Source of the DNA: Arthrinium phaeospermum
Taxonomy: Eukaryota > Ascomycota > Sordariomycetes > Amphisphaeriales > Apiosporaceae
Direction of reading: 5' to 3'
NCBI GenBank assembly: GCA_006503535.1
Contig: QYRS01000013.1
Coordinates: 1,178,001 to 1,242,000 of the forward strand
DNA: 64,000 bases
Position numbers and translations under genes: made by a program. Below the pieces are notes generated by a model. The model ran no database searches. It saw nothing but the letters and a program-made list of their open reading frames with translations, and was not told where the DNA came from. Shown here piece after piece: positions 25,292 to 35,934 of this stretch. Each line of letters opens with the position of its first letter. The stretch's first letter is position 1.

Positions 25292-27028
25292 ATGCCTGCG
25301 TAAGATCATTTTCATGACGCCACTGCACACACACAAGATTGCTAACATGGCCAACAGTCCGGGTGACCAGCATAACGTGGCTGCCAACCCCTTTGCGGAG
25401 GCAAAACCGCGCATCTCAGAGTATACAGCAACTGAGATTGCCACGCTACAGTCCAGGCTTGAGAAGCAGCTTGGGCCTGAGTACCTCTCGGCCCGTAGTG
25501 GGCCATCTGGGCAGAAGGTTCATTACATCGCGGCTGAAAAGTGCATCGCGCTCGCAAACGAAGTTTTTGGCTTTAACGGATGGTCCTCTAGCATTCAGAA
25601 CATCCAAGTCGACTTCGTCGATGAGAACCCCCAGACCCTCAAGATATCTCTTGGCCTGTCTGTTGTAATCCGGGTGACACTGCGAGATGGCACTTACCAC
25701 GAGGATATCGGTTACGGCCATATCGAGAACTGCAAGGGCAAAGCGGCAGCGTTTGAGAAGGCAAAGAAAGAAGGTACCACAGATGCTTTGAAGAGAGCCC
25801 TGAGAAACTTCGGAAACGTGCTCGGCAACTGCATCTACGACAAGGACTACCTGGCTAAGGTGACCAAAATGAAGGTCGGCGCAACAAAGTTCAATGAGGA
25901 CAATCTGCACCGGCACCCTGATTTCGCCAAGAAGGAGGTTATCGTGAAGAGAGAGGGCGGCGGTGCTGCTGAAAAGGGCCGGGCCAATCCTGCACCCCAG
26001 GCGGCACAAACTGGTGGGTTGGACTCTGACGACTTTGACTGGGTAGATACTGATGTCTTGGACCTGTAGATCCGACGGACCCGCTTGACGATGACTTTGG
26101 GGACTTTGACATGGCAGATTTTGGGGTGACAGAAGACGGCCACCCAGACGAAGTAGTTCTACCTACGTCACACGGCATCAATGATAAGCCCCAGGCACCT
26201 TCATCTGGCCCTAATAGCGATCAGAGCAAGGCTTCTACGAATAGCATAGCCGGCCCGGTGAAGCCCATGCAGCCTCCTGCAAGAGCAGCCCAGGGACGCC
26301 CGGGTCAAAATGGCCCACCTCCCCGACCACAACCCCAGACGCCCAACCAGGCTCCGCAGCGTCCAGGCCCAGCTTTCAATGGGCGGCCAAATCCCCAAAT
26401 GCACGGAAAGCCCATGCCGGCCAATGGGAGTGCTGCTCAAGGCCACGTAGCTCCCGCCCAGCAAGCTTCGTCAAATGCTAGGGTAAATACGCCTCCTCCA
26501 GCCAACGCGGAGCCCACGGGCCCTGTCGGCTTCTTCTCCGCCCGTTCAGTCAATCAATTGCCGGAAGACGCCCCGCCCGGAACAGCCAGCGTGGCGCCGG
26601 ACAAGGCCAAGGTCTTCAATCCTCATGCAGAGAGTCCATCGATTCGAAAGACGCCAGGCATCGATCACAAGTCATCCAAGCCGGTTGCCAAGGACATCAA
26701 ACATGTACCTCCGATGAAGAGAGACGAGGAGCCTCCGGTAAAAGCCAACGCTGCGAGTGGTGCTGTTCATGGTTTTGGTCCGGGCCAGGGCTTGGGAAGG
26801 CCTGCAGGCCCAGGACAAGCGATGAATGCATCGCTGGCCGGCACTCGCCAGATCGGTGCCCCTGGCGGAGGGATGAGCCCCATGGGCAACAGGGGTCAGT
26901 TCAGGCCACTAAGTGTGAAGCGGCCTGCAGCCGACGGTGCAGGCCGACCGGCGTTGAACGATGTCTCTACCAACAACAGCGTCAATGCTGCTGCTGCAGC
27001 AGATGCAAAGAGGCAGAAGACGGGCTGA
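25292..27028 (+). CDS. rad52: RAD52 recombination mediator
   Basis: My model has exons 25292-25299 (8 nt), 25358-26013 and 26070-27028, giving 540 aa. The first intron (GTAAGA, GCTAAC branch, AACAG) converts the start to MPAPGDQHNV, the usual N-terminus of the fungal family. An ATG at 25347 inside that intron would instead give MANSPGDQHN. The second intron (GTGGGT...TGTAG, 56 nt) joins QT|DPTDPLDDDFGDFD, which removes an in-frame TAG at 26067. The Rad52/Rad22 annealing domain spans about residues 20-185 (VHYIAAEKCIALANEVFGFN; DIGYGHIENCKGKAAAFEKA; TDALKRALRNFGNVLGNCIYD). The C-terminal half is Pro/Gln/Ala-rich, with VGFFSARSVNQLP as a possible conserved Rad51-interaction region. It loads Rad51 and anneals strands in double-strand break repair in the nucleus. 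Confidence 0.95.
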
Positions 27029-27923
27029 GCGACTGCCGGCCAAAGCCGGCCAAGAAGCTCTGCTGGTCATTACGAAAGCGCCAGCTCACATCATGATGCC
27101 TGGCGTCTGGAACGGTTACTAATTTACGAGAATTTGCATTGCTAGGGGCGCAAGGCGTTTGATGACCCAGAAAGGACTCTGTGGGAGTTGATCAGTGGCT
27201 TTTGTACATATAGCTAGACTTTACGGAGTATACTGGCAGCAATCTGGTAATACACCGGTGGCATTGTTTCGACCAACCCAACGAATCAGTAGCACATCTC
27301 ATGTGATGTTGCGATGTGCGTCTTTCGTGATAATTGAATTGACTAACTGCAAAATGCTACGTTCAACCTTGGGTATAGACACCTAACTCCATCAAATCAA
27401 CCCAGCAGTGCCAGGTGGTTTACCGAAACGCCAGTCATTAGCCGCAAAAATGCAATGCGATGCGGCACGGTGCTAAAGCCCGTATCCTAACAGCGACTCC
27501 TGAACTACCTGCCGTTGCCTCTGATAGCCGCGTGTATGTGTGCTGACTCATAGCCTCCTGGTCTGCCTTCTGCCCAGTAGAGACCGCTAAGGGGTCACTA
27601 TCCAGCAACAACCGGCTTAGACACGACCTCCCTCCCGACTGATATCTTTCTTGATTCTGTATGTGTGTGCGGCAATGAGCAAAGGATCTTCGCTTACTGT
27701 AGTAAGGTGTGATTGAATTGCGCGATTGCGTGATTGGGAGACAACCCACATTGCGTCATGTCGTAGTGGTTGTAGTGAAGATCTTATTTCCCAGCCGTTT
27801 TTGTATGTGATGATATATTCCTCCTGCGCGAATCTCAAGCTAAAATGACGAGATAGGGAGAGAGGCGATAGAGGCCCCCCTTCTTTTCTTTTCTTTTCTC
27901 TCTCTCTCTCTCTCTCGCTTCTC
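27029..27923. other. 3' intergenic region
   Basis: Follows RAD52. It has a TACGGAGTA copy at 27222-27230 and a pyrimidine tract at the right end. No gene is seen. Confidence 0.5.
27881..27917. repeat. TTTTC/CT pyrimidine microsatellite
   Basis: TTTTC units followed by about ten CT units, directly beyond the stop of the small minus-strand ORF, so probably in its 3' untranslated region. Confidence 0.85.
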
Positions 27924-28169
27924 TTAGCGGTTGCCCCAGCGCCAGCTGGAGGCTGAAGAGGACCGCGACATGGGAGAGGAGGGGGACGACATGGAGTCGC
28001 TGCGGTCGCTGTCCATGGAGCGCTTCTCGGGCGACGGGGAGCGTCGCGACGGCAGCGTCATGGTCGTTGTCGCGGTCGAGGACTCGGGCACGGGACCCTG
28101 TCGCGCTTGGCGCCAGGACGTGGTGATTTGTTTGCACAAATGCGCGGACATTGTGTATGTGGGCGACAT
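27924..28169 (-). CDS. small Ser/Arg-rich protein, uncharacterised
   Basis: An 81-codon minus-strand frame with ATG at 28169. It starts MSPTYTMSAHLCKQ and has a Ser/Pro/Arg-rich middle with SP and SxSP motifs (SRRSPSPEKRSMDSDRS). It ends in a compact WRWGNR tail. The third codon positions are strongly G/C-rich and the composition is not that of the surrounding spacer, which argues for a real gene. Long spacer with leader-like sequence lies upstream. I recognise no domain. It may be a small conserved fungal protein or a chance frame; the conserved-looking aromatic/basic C-terminus favours the former. Confidence 0.45.
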   Translation of the reverse strand: MSPTYTMSAHLCKQITTSWRQARQGPVPESSTATTTMTLPSRRSPSPEKRSMDSDRSDSMSSPSSPMSRSSSASSWRWGNR

Positions 28170-30981
28170 GGCGGCGGTGGTGGTGTTTTGGTGGTGGGGG
28201 TAATAGTTGTACGTAGTAGCAGTAATAGAACAAGTCGTACGATGTTTCGAAAGGTGGTGTCCAGCGTAGGGGTTCTCTGGTGCCTTTTTGTTTCTCTCTC
28301 ACTGTAGTCAAGCCGAAGCGATGGGGATGTTGGATTTGTGGAATGTGAGAAACGTGAAACAAAACTTGTTCGGGTTCGTGACGAGAAGAAATACTGGCAG
28401 CAAGGTAAAGGTAAAAGACGGGATCAGGAGAAGAAGGTGGAAGAGAGGGATCGACGCTTTTAGCTGTCGTATGTCGTGTAAGTCAAATCGCAGGTAACCA
28501 GGCGTTGCTAGGACTAAATGACAGAAAGAATGGGGAGTCGGGTGAGTTTTATTCCTACCACGTACGACGGAGAGACACTACTTGCCGTGCGCCTATTTGC
28601 TCCTGGGGCCTTGCTGGCAATCCGGGACCGTCATTTGCTGCACACGCCTTGGTTGATTGCGAGTTATGATCATGCCCTGGCCTTCCCAAAGAAAGGTACC
28701 AGTACTGGCAGCAGCACGTCTTCGGGTGCGCCCCGCCCTTCGCTCGGAGGGCTCTCCAGGGATTCAGGGATCCAGGGAGCCAGGCATGACCGACGGAGGG
28801 GGGGCTTGGGGCCAATGGGACGCCTCGCAATGGTGCTGACACTGGCAAGCAATGCCAAATGCGGCAGTGCAGCGCATTCCGCCGGATTGTATCGTACGAC
28901 GTTTTGGCTGGCCGGAATGGAGACACTGGGTGGGTGCCGGCATTGTGGCCTCACTGTGGCCCCATTTCCCTCCTTTTGGGCATTCCCAAGTCTGCCTGGA
29001 CCCGAAGGTACGGTGTGGACTGTGGACTGTGGACGGCCTGGACGAACGCGTTATTAGCCTAGTCGATTGCGCCAGTCTTCAAGCAGAGCAGACAAAGCAA
29101 AGGGTCTGGTGCAGGCTGCTGGCTGCTGCTTGACCCCACCGAATCCGTCCGACTGGTCTGTCGTCGGCAGATGTTGCTCCCGGCTTGCCTTGCCATGCCA
29201 TCAGATGAGGTGGTAGACGATTGAAAAAAGAAGAAAGCACACCATGGCAATATCCGGGGTCGATGGATGACATCGGCTAGAATTGCCTGCTAAAACTTCA
29301 AGTACCGGTACTTTTGCGTTGATTGCGTGCACGTGTCTCTGGATGCAGAGTCGCAAACACGCATCAATATGGATAGCTGCTGGACAGACTTCAGCCCTGT
29401 TTCGGGTCGGTTCGGCTCGACTAGGAGTGTATTCCTGCGGTATCCTTCGGGGAATTGGCATGGAACCCGCGGGATTGGCCCTTTGCCCGATTTACCCGAC
29501 ACGATCAACATCCATTGATTGATGATCCGGCAGCCCATTTTGATTGCTATTGAACAACGAATGGTTCTGTTTCATGACTGGCTGACTGACTACCTTGCAT
29601 CCTTTCTTGGGAAATAGTCCATGTAGCCTTGGAAAGCTTGTCTAGAGAGGAACCAGAAGGACCCTGGATTCGACGCATGATCACCAGGGTGCCAGGTGAT
29701 CCCCAGCAAATTCGCTGTCTGCTGTCAAAAACGTCGCCCGGCAATGCCATCTTAACACGAAAGTGTCTAAATCAGTCTGCGTATAAACAACTCAACAGGA
29801 CAGATGGGCACCCGCTTCTCATGGGACTGGTCGCGTGCCATCGTCCCAGCACCATGGACTTGGGCATCGTGCAATCAGGGTCGAGTTCGGCTTGATTCGG
29901 GCGCCCCGCCCGTCTGCGGGAACGTCGTGTGCCGGATGAACACTCGGCTGTCATCCGGCCTCCCGCTCTCTACCAACAAACAGATGATGGAGTGATTGAT
30001 ACCCACAAGGCGAGCACGGCTACGGCTTGTTTATGCTTAAGTTGGTGGCAAGACCTTGCGCCGGCTCTTTTCCCCCACCAGGTGTCTTCGCCGCACTGCG
30101 ACGGCTGCCACGACCAGGCTGCCATCGCATAAGCATCGAGCCAAATAAGAAGACACTGTCGACAGGGGACAACCAACGACGTGTGGGGTAAGTGCGGACA
30201 GTGTCCGGGGCACTCGTCCTAAAAATAAGTAATAATGTCCGCAAGCTCCTTGGACTCCGTCAGGCGCCTGGGTGACATTGTCCCTAACGTAACGGCGCGG
30301 TCAATCCATCATCTCTTGTTCAGTACTACCACAGGTTCCTGCACTAACCGCCGCCCCATCCTCAACTTCGGCAGCTTGAGTTGTTGCGCTCGAATCGTTA
30401 CCGCTCCGAGATATAGGCATACAGTAGTCCTGCCTACCTCCCTCCTTTACACGCCGCGCAGATGCTGATACCGACAGCCTCCCCCTAGTCGACTCAAGTT
30501 GCTTGATATTTGCTCTAGTGATGGCGTGAGCTACTCACCAGCAAGACGCCAGCAATGTCTTGTTCCGAATCGGCGCGCCGCAGCAGGTCTCCGAGAGCGT
30601 GGCCACCAGCGCCGCGAGCTTCTCCTTGACGTGCGTGCTAATCCCGCTGGCGACCGGAACACTTAAGCATCTCATCATATAGCACGTGCCGAAGAGGGAT
30701 TCATTCGGTTCTCTACTCCCAGCCTCTGCTTGTTTTAAACTGCAACACCTTTCTTTGGTTAATCAAGTGTATTAGAATCCCCCAGAGCTCAATAATATGA
30801 GATATATGGGACCGATAAGTGGGTATACGTTGAACCCCTAGGTATGTAATAGCGTGAAGCCTTCTAGCGTCGCCACCCGATCTATATAAGACCGCCAAAC
30901 CGGCTTAGCTACGTGCTGTCGTACTTCCCGCTACGCTTCCAACCCCCCAAAAAGAACACAATCAACATCGGCGAGGACGTC
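28170..30981. other. gene-poor spacer
   Basis: 2.8 kb with only short, mutually overlapping frames. It probably includes the promoter of the small minus-strand ORF. No transposon ends, long repeats or RNA genes were recognised. Confidence 0.5.
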
Positions 30982-30986
30982 AAAAA
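30982..30986 (-). terminator. Pol III terminator of tRNA-Arg
   Basis: A run of five T on the minus strand, ten bases beyond the acceptor end of the tRNA-Arg gene. Confidence 0.7.
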
Positions 30987-30995
30987 GAAGTGGTC

Positions 30996-31094
30996 AGGTC
31001 TGCCTGGGGCTCGAACCCAGAATCTCCTGATTAGAAGGGAATCTCTTGAAGAGTCGAATCGTAGTCAGACGCCTTACCATTGGGCCAACAGACC
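30996..31094 (-). tRNA. tRNA-Arg(ACG) with 27-nt intron
   Basis: Reading the minus strand, acceptor GGTCTGT pairs with GCAGACC (one G-T). The D-arm is GCCC-AATGGTAA-GGC, the anticodon arm TCTGA-CTACGA...A-TCAGG, and the T-arm CTGGG-TTCGAGC-CCCAG. The anticodon ACG reads CGU-type Arg codons after A34-to-inosine editing. A 27-nt intron lies at 31032-31058, after position 37, the canonical site for nuclear tRNA introns removed by the Sen endonuclease. The body closely follows the yeast tRNA-Arg(ACG) sequence pattern (TGGCCCAATGG; GTCTG.CTACGA). The internal A and B boxes are intact. Confidence 0.92.
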
Positions 31095-31385
31095 GTGGAG
31101 TTGATCAGTGATGATGATGATGATAACTTCACATGATTTGATGTCACGAAGGGTGTTTGACTCGCTTTATATTAAGGGCAGACACGATTTGGACTGGAGC
31201 GACTGAGCGTGGGTCAACGAAAAGCTGCTGGCAAAAGCTCTTGGTCGTTGACGACCAAAGACGGAGTTGGGGAAAATAAGCTTGGGAAAACCAGGCCCCC
31301 TGGGTATCTACTAGCGAAGGAATTCTCCTGGCCCCTTTTTGTATAGACCATAAGCCGGGAGGAACATGCCAGGCTTGATCGCCTA

Positions 31386-32442
31386 CTATGTCTCCCCTGG
31401 CAACTCGGATACGTGCTCCCTCTTTGTAGCCCCCCGGGTCGGCAGCTCGGATCGCGTGGTAGGATCACCAGACAATTCGGGTTTGTCCCACATCCCTGCG
31501 TCGAGCTCAGGGGATACGGTGTTCGTCCGGACAGTCGTGAGCTCCGGAGACGCCTGCTGTGCTCGATCAGGGTCTCCGGCGTTCCCGGGATCTGGGGACA
31601 CCGTCTGTGGCCTACCCTCTTGATGTTGCTGTTGTTGCTGCTGCGGCTGATGCTGCGGTTGCGTTTCGTATTGTGGCGGCGCCGCCGTCTTCTTCTGGCG
31701 CCGCAGCCTGTACACCATGAAGGCTATGATGGCCAGCAGGATGGCACCGCCAACTCCGACTCCGACGCCGACCCCGATTTGGGCGGAGTGACTGAGGCCA
31801 GAGGAACCACCCGAAGACCCTCCCGAGGTGGGTCCGGGGATCGAGGCAGATGCGGATGCTGTACCGCTTGAACTGGAGGAAACATCGCCCGCTCCACGGG
31901 TGGGGAGCGCTGTTGGGTTGAAGGAGATGCTGCCCATGACAGTTTGTGGCAGGCTGGCGATCTCGTCGAAGCTCGACTTGCCATTCGGGTTCCGGATTAG
32001 GGGGGCCGTAGATGTGCAATCACAGTCTTCTTTCTGTATGGCAGTTACGTTGGGATGTTTGGCGCATCCGCTCCATATATCAATGTTGGGAGAGTCGCAT
32101 CTCGCCATCGCAACCCATTGTTGGTTTGGGTAGCCGTTCTTCTGGATGCACTTGGAGGAGCTGAACGAAGGATCCGTACATCCGGCAACGTAAGTCACGA
32201 TGGCTAAGACGCTTGTGTGAGTAAGTGCAAGGGCGTCAAAGCCATGGTCTAGGGATCAACATCCTCTGCTTACTTGTGTTGTCCCAGCATGTGTTGCTCG
32301 AAAGGCAGAAATCCCCCTCATAGCAGCACGCTTGCGGCCCATTCTCGACAGCGTTGCCGCAGGGGATGAAATGTCTGTCGGCGATCTGGCCACGCCCGAA
32401 GTAGCATGTGCCGTTCGACACGTATAAGTCGCCGTCGCTCAT
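31386..32442 (-). CDS. single-pass membrane protein with Cys-rich ectodomain
   Basis: Minus-strand exons 32442-32274 and 32203-31386 give 328 aa. The 70-nt intron has donor GTAAGC and an acceptor TTAG that joins WDNT|TIVTYVAGCTD. The N-terminal half has eleven or more Cys and patterns such as GTCYFGRG, QACCYEGDFCLSSNTCW and CIQKNGYPNQQW, as in a common family of fungal secreted or surface proteins. A Ser/Gly stretch leads to one transmembrane helix (ILLAIIAFMVYRLRR, about residue 210). The cytosolic tail is Gln/His-rich and Ser/Pro-rich. The oddity is that no signal peptide is present at the ATG at 32442, although the Cys-rich part should be extracellular. Either a short upstream exon is missing from the model or the start is damaged. 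It could act as a wall sensor-like protein; that is inference. Confidence 0.75.
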
Positions 32443-35400
32443 CTTGAGGACAGTCTAGCTTCACAACTGTAGTAGACTGATCCGTATGGAAATGGGGAGA
32501 AATGTGGAAGGCCTGGGGGGGCGAAGGACCGCCGTGGGACCGCCCCGGAAGAAAAGGCAGAAACCCAAGCTGGTGCCACCGGCTGACATCTTGTATGTCA
32601 GATACCAGAACGGCAAGATCTGCAGGATATATCGAAATACTCCGTCATGCCCAGTCCCAAGGGTGGTTCGGCATGTGCTCGATAGCAAACGAGGCCGTCT
32701 GGGGAGTTCCCATCCTCGACAGACTATTTGTCTAACAACCTTAGTCCTGCAGTAGCTCACCCCCAAGACGATGTTATAAGCAAGCCGCAACAAGCCAATC
32801 ACGAGCATTCTGCGTAGTGGACGTCTCACAGCAGGAAGCGGCCCGTAGCACAGTACCTCATTTGGGTGGTAGATCATCGGGGTGCAGAGCCGAACTTCGA
32901 TGACGCTCCGGGTTCATGGAATGCCACCTACCCCAAAGGGAAAGAGACTTTTGTATGGCAGGATAGCCAACACCTAACGTCCAGATACCACCGCCGGAGA
33001 CACCCATACCAACCCAGGCTTGATGGTAGAGGAGCGACTGCATCGGCGCGAGAAATACCGCTGGACAGTTTGTGAGCTATGCGCAGCTGCTGAACGATCC
33101 CCTGGTGTCAGAAGAGGTGGAGGCGCAACGGTACAAGTATAGACGGGTGAACTGAGACTTAGAGGTTGACATCTGGGTTGCTGACCCCGCATCGAGCTGA
33201 TTGTGTGATAGGATTACTGATAGGATTGCATCCCTTGCCTTATGGAGATGGTGGTGTTAGCCAAACCCAACAGAAGGCCGCCAATGATGGAGCGCAGATC
33301 TATGCAGCTTGCTGTCCAAACAAATATTGGGAATGATTGTCCCGTCTTGGCCAGTTGAGCGAAGCCAGCTTGTCCTCGGCTGGGTGGTCTGAGGCGGAGA
33401 GAAGACCGGAATATCATGGCATACATGTCAACAAGCACTGTATGAATTAATTACAGATAACACATCCAGTGTGTGTGTGTAAAGCCGGGAAGTGATTGGA
33501 GCGGGATATGCAATAGGGGTCTTGTGGTCAAACTGGGATTGAAGCGACATGGTGGGGCAATGGGGATCGATAATACCTGCAGTTACTTATACGAAAGCCG
33601 AATAAGTTGGAGCTGACAAAAACGACCATCACAGGCGCTGACATTCAAAGGTGCGATCGTCGTCAGGCAATTGCCTCATAACCTATTGTTGCCAGATATT
33701 GGTGAAATGTCAGTCCTCAGGCAGGCTTCGGCGAAAGTCCCTGGGCCTTGTCACAGCTGCGGCTTCTGTACGGGAGATCAAAAGGGCCATTCCATCCCCA
33801 CCCATCTTGTCGGCGAGGCGCAAAACACAACTGTATCCATCCACTCGTCGAGGCTCATGTACCACTAGATAGGCCAATCACCCAATTACAGCACGGCGTC
33901 CACAGGACAACCTCCGCTCCAGCGGCAGAGCCAACTGCCTCCGAATGCCCACGTCGTTGCCCATTACCTCATTTCCGACCACTGCGCGCAATCCAGCCAA
34001 GGCAACGGAGAAGAGGTCAAAGTCTTTACCCTCTCATCCTCCGAGCTCAATACCCCCGCAGTATGTAGATCAGATCAGATCGATTAGATAGAGGCGGCCC
34101 GGCCCCGGTCTAAGCTAAGCCTCCACTGTGAATTACAATACGCCTGTCAGTGGTCTACCCCAGATCCCTGCTACCGCATTTCCAAGTCAATATAAGACTG
34201 ATCAGGAGCTGTACAGGAAGAAGCGCAGGAGTTTTTGGAGATCCTCTCCTCTTGCTGAGTGAAGCAGAATCAACCGGCGGAGAGAAGAGGAAGTTATCTC
34301 GTAGGGGGGAGAGGAAGGTCACTTGGAGGTCAAGCGACTGTACCCACGTTATGGACGCTCAACAAAGTTCTCCCTAGCTTGGCTTGGGGAACACACGTGG
34401 ACATTGGAGAATGCCGATTGCCATGCTTCTTGGGAGGGTGTACAGTAGGACGGGTTGGGTGACGCCAATGGAAGCAGCAGCTGCCGGCAGTAATGATATA
34501 GGGGGGGAAGTCACCATGCAACTACATACATATAGAGAAGAAGAAAAAGGCACGCTGGGGAGAGGGCCTGCGAGAGGATGACGGCGGGAGCGGGAAGGGA
34601 AGACACTTACCGCACTGGCTTCGTTGATGGGCTGGATGATGAGGTACCAACTATTGCCGAGTCTGTTTGCTGCAATGCTGTAGACGGTTGTTGCCCCCCT
34701 GTAGGAGAACATCCAGCCGGGATCTGATGTCAGCTTCGTTCGTCCTATCCGGCCATTCTTGTACTTGCTGACGCTTTCGCAGCTCTGAACCAGAAGGCCG
34801 AGCGTATGCATGCAGCGGTCCAGCCTCTACGGAATATCTGATTTGACGTGGGATGGATTCCTGTATGATAGAGCCGGCGGATGAGTGGCAACTGGGATCC
34901 GGTGGCCCAATGTCAGGTACTGGGGTATACCGGCCGACCAATTGTTTTCTTTTGGCAGTCCCGCGAATCATATAGCACACCCCCAACTTATAAGCCTTTG
35001 ATCCATCCATGCTCAACTTGAATGGCTGTGTCTATCGACTGCCTTTCAAGCGTGCCATCGCTGTTTTGTATAACCAAACCACAAGATCGCAGGACTCGAC
35101 ATGCCGGCAGAATCAGGTGCGGTATCCAAAAGCGCCGCGGGAGAGAAGAAAACGAGACAGCAAACAAACGACGGCGGCCAGGAAGACAGACCACCCTGTC
35201 AACTTACCCTTGACCCCTTATCTCCTTCTAGTTGCCGGCGGCATGGCACAGCATTGTAGCGACGCTGTGCCATCGGTGGACGTGGTCGAAGCTGAGTTGT
35301 AGAACGGACCTGAGCCCCCGGAGCCGAACCAGGTGGTACGCCCTGCTGTCCAGTTGTCTCCGGGATGCCCATAGCGTACTTATCGAGGAGCCAATTCGAA

Positions 35401-35934
35401 GTTCCCGCATGCTGAAAAGCCAGTGGCAAAAGCCCATCTGGGCCCTTTTCTTTTGCAAGCAACAGGCAACCTCTTCACGGACACCAGTATGGTGGAAAGA
35501 CTCATAAGCTTTACACTGTGGTGGGGGTTCGGTCTCGGCTTAGACGACGAGCTTCAAGCCGCAATTCGCGAATTTCTGGTAATGACACGAGACCAGACGA
35601 AAGAAGTCCCGACCGACGAGGGGCTGGGAATTCCGCCATTTGAAATTGTAGCTCGGTCAAATGAGTATTATTCCAAAAAGGCCAAGAGCGTTGAGTTCCT
35701 GATCGCGTGCTGTACGGAGTCGTGTAGTGGAAAACAACATTTCAGCACGTAGGAGATAGCTAGCATAGTATAAACGGTTCATGGAGCCGTGGAGAATCAG
35801 CTGGAGCATTGAAGCACACTGGTATAAGTTATTAAAGGGGGGTGGGCTGCATATTGACTTGACAACCATTGATAGGATGTCGCATAAGCTACATAATACC
35901 CAAAAACAGAACTTCGACCATCCCTAGGGCACGC
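32443..35934. other. gene-poor block with broken-looking reading frames
   Basis: No intact gene is recognised in 3.5 kb. Several stretches look like decayed coding sequence. At about 33010-33150 (plus), sensible peptides such as LHRREKYRWTVCELCAAAER and then EEVEAQRYKYRRVN lie in different frames. At about 33930-34060 (plus) there is NAHVVAHYLISDHCAQ before a GTATGT donor-like site. An 87-codon frame occupies 35489-35752 (plus). I cannot assign any to a family. No inverted repeats or transposase motifs were found by eye. Confidence 0.4.
34611..34811 (-). CDS. putative first exon of an unknown small protein
   Basis: ATG at 34811 opens 67 codons that end in phase 0 at a perfect GTAAGT donor (34610-34605). 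The peptide looks genuine: KNGRIGRTKLTSDPGWMFSY, then TTVYSIAANRLGNSWYLIIQ. I could not settle the acceptor; candidates are CGCAG near 34572 and GGCAG near 34480. No family is recognised. It may be a lone exon of a broken gene, in keeping with the surrounding block. Confidence 0.35.

Noticed and set aside
26014..26069. RAD52 ending at the TAG at 26067 with a second gene starting at 26111
   Set aside because: The sequence after the stop encodes DPTDPLDDDFGDFD and the usual RAD52 C-terminal region in another frame; a 56-nt GT-AG intron joins them with correct phase.
32486..32755. 89-codon plus-strand frame
   Set aside because: No family, antisense to leader region, composition not coding-like.
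35489..35752. 87-codon plus-strand frame as an independent gene
   Set aside because: Peptide looks fairly natural, but no family, no promoter context and no splice-consistent extension; kept only as part of the broken block.
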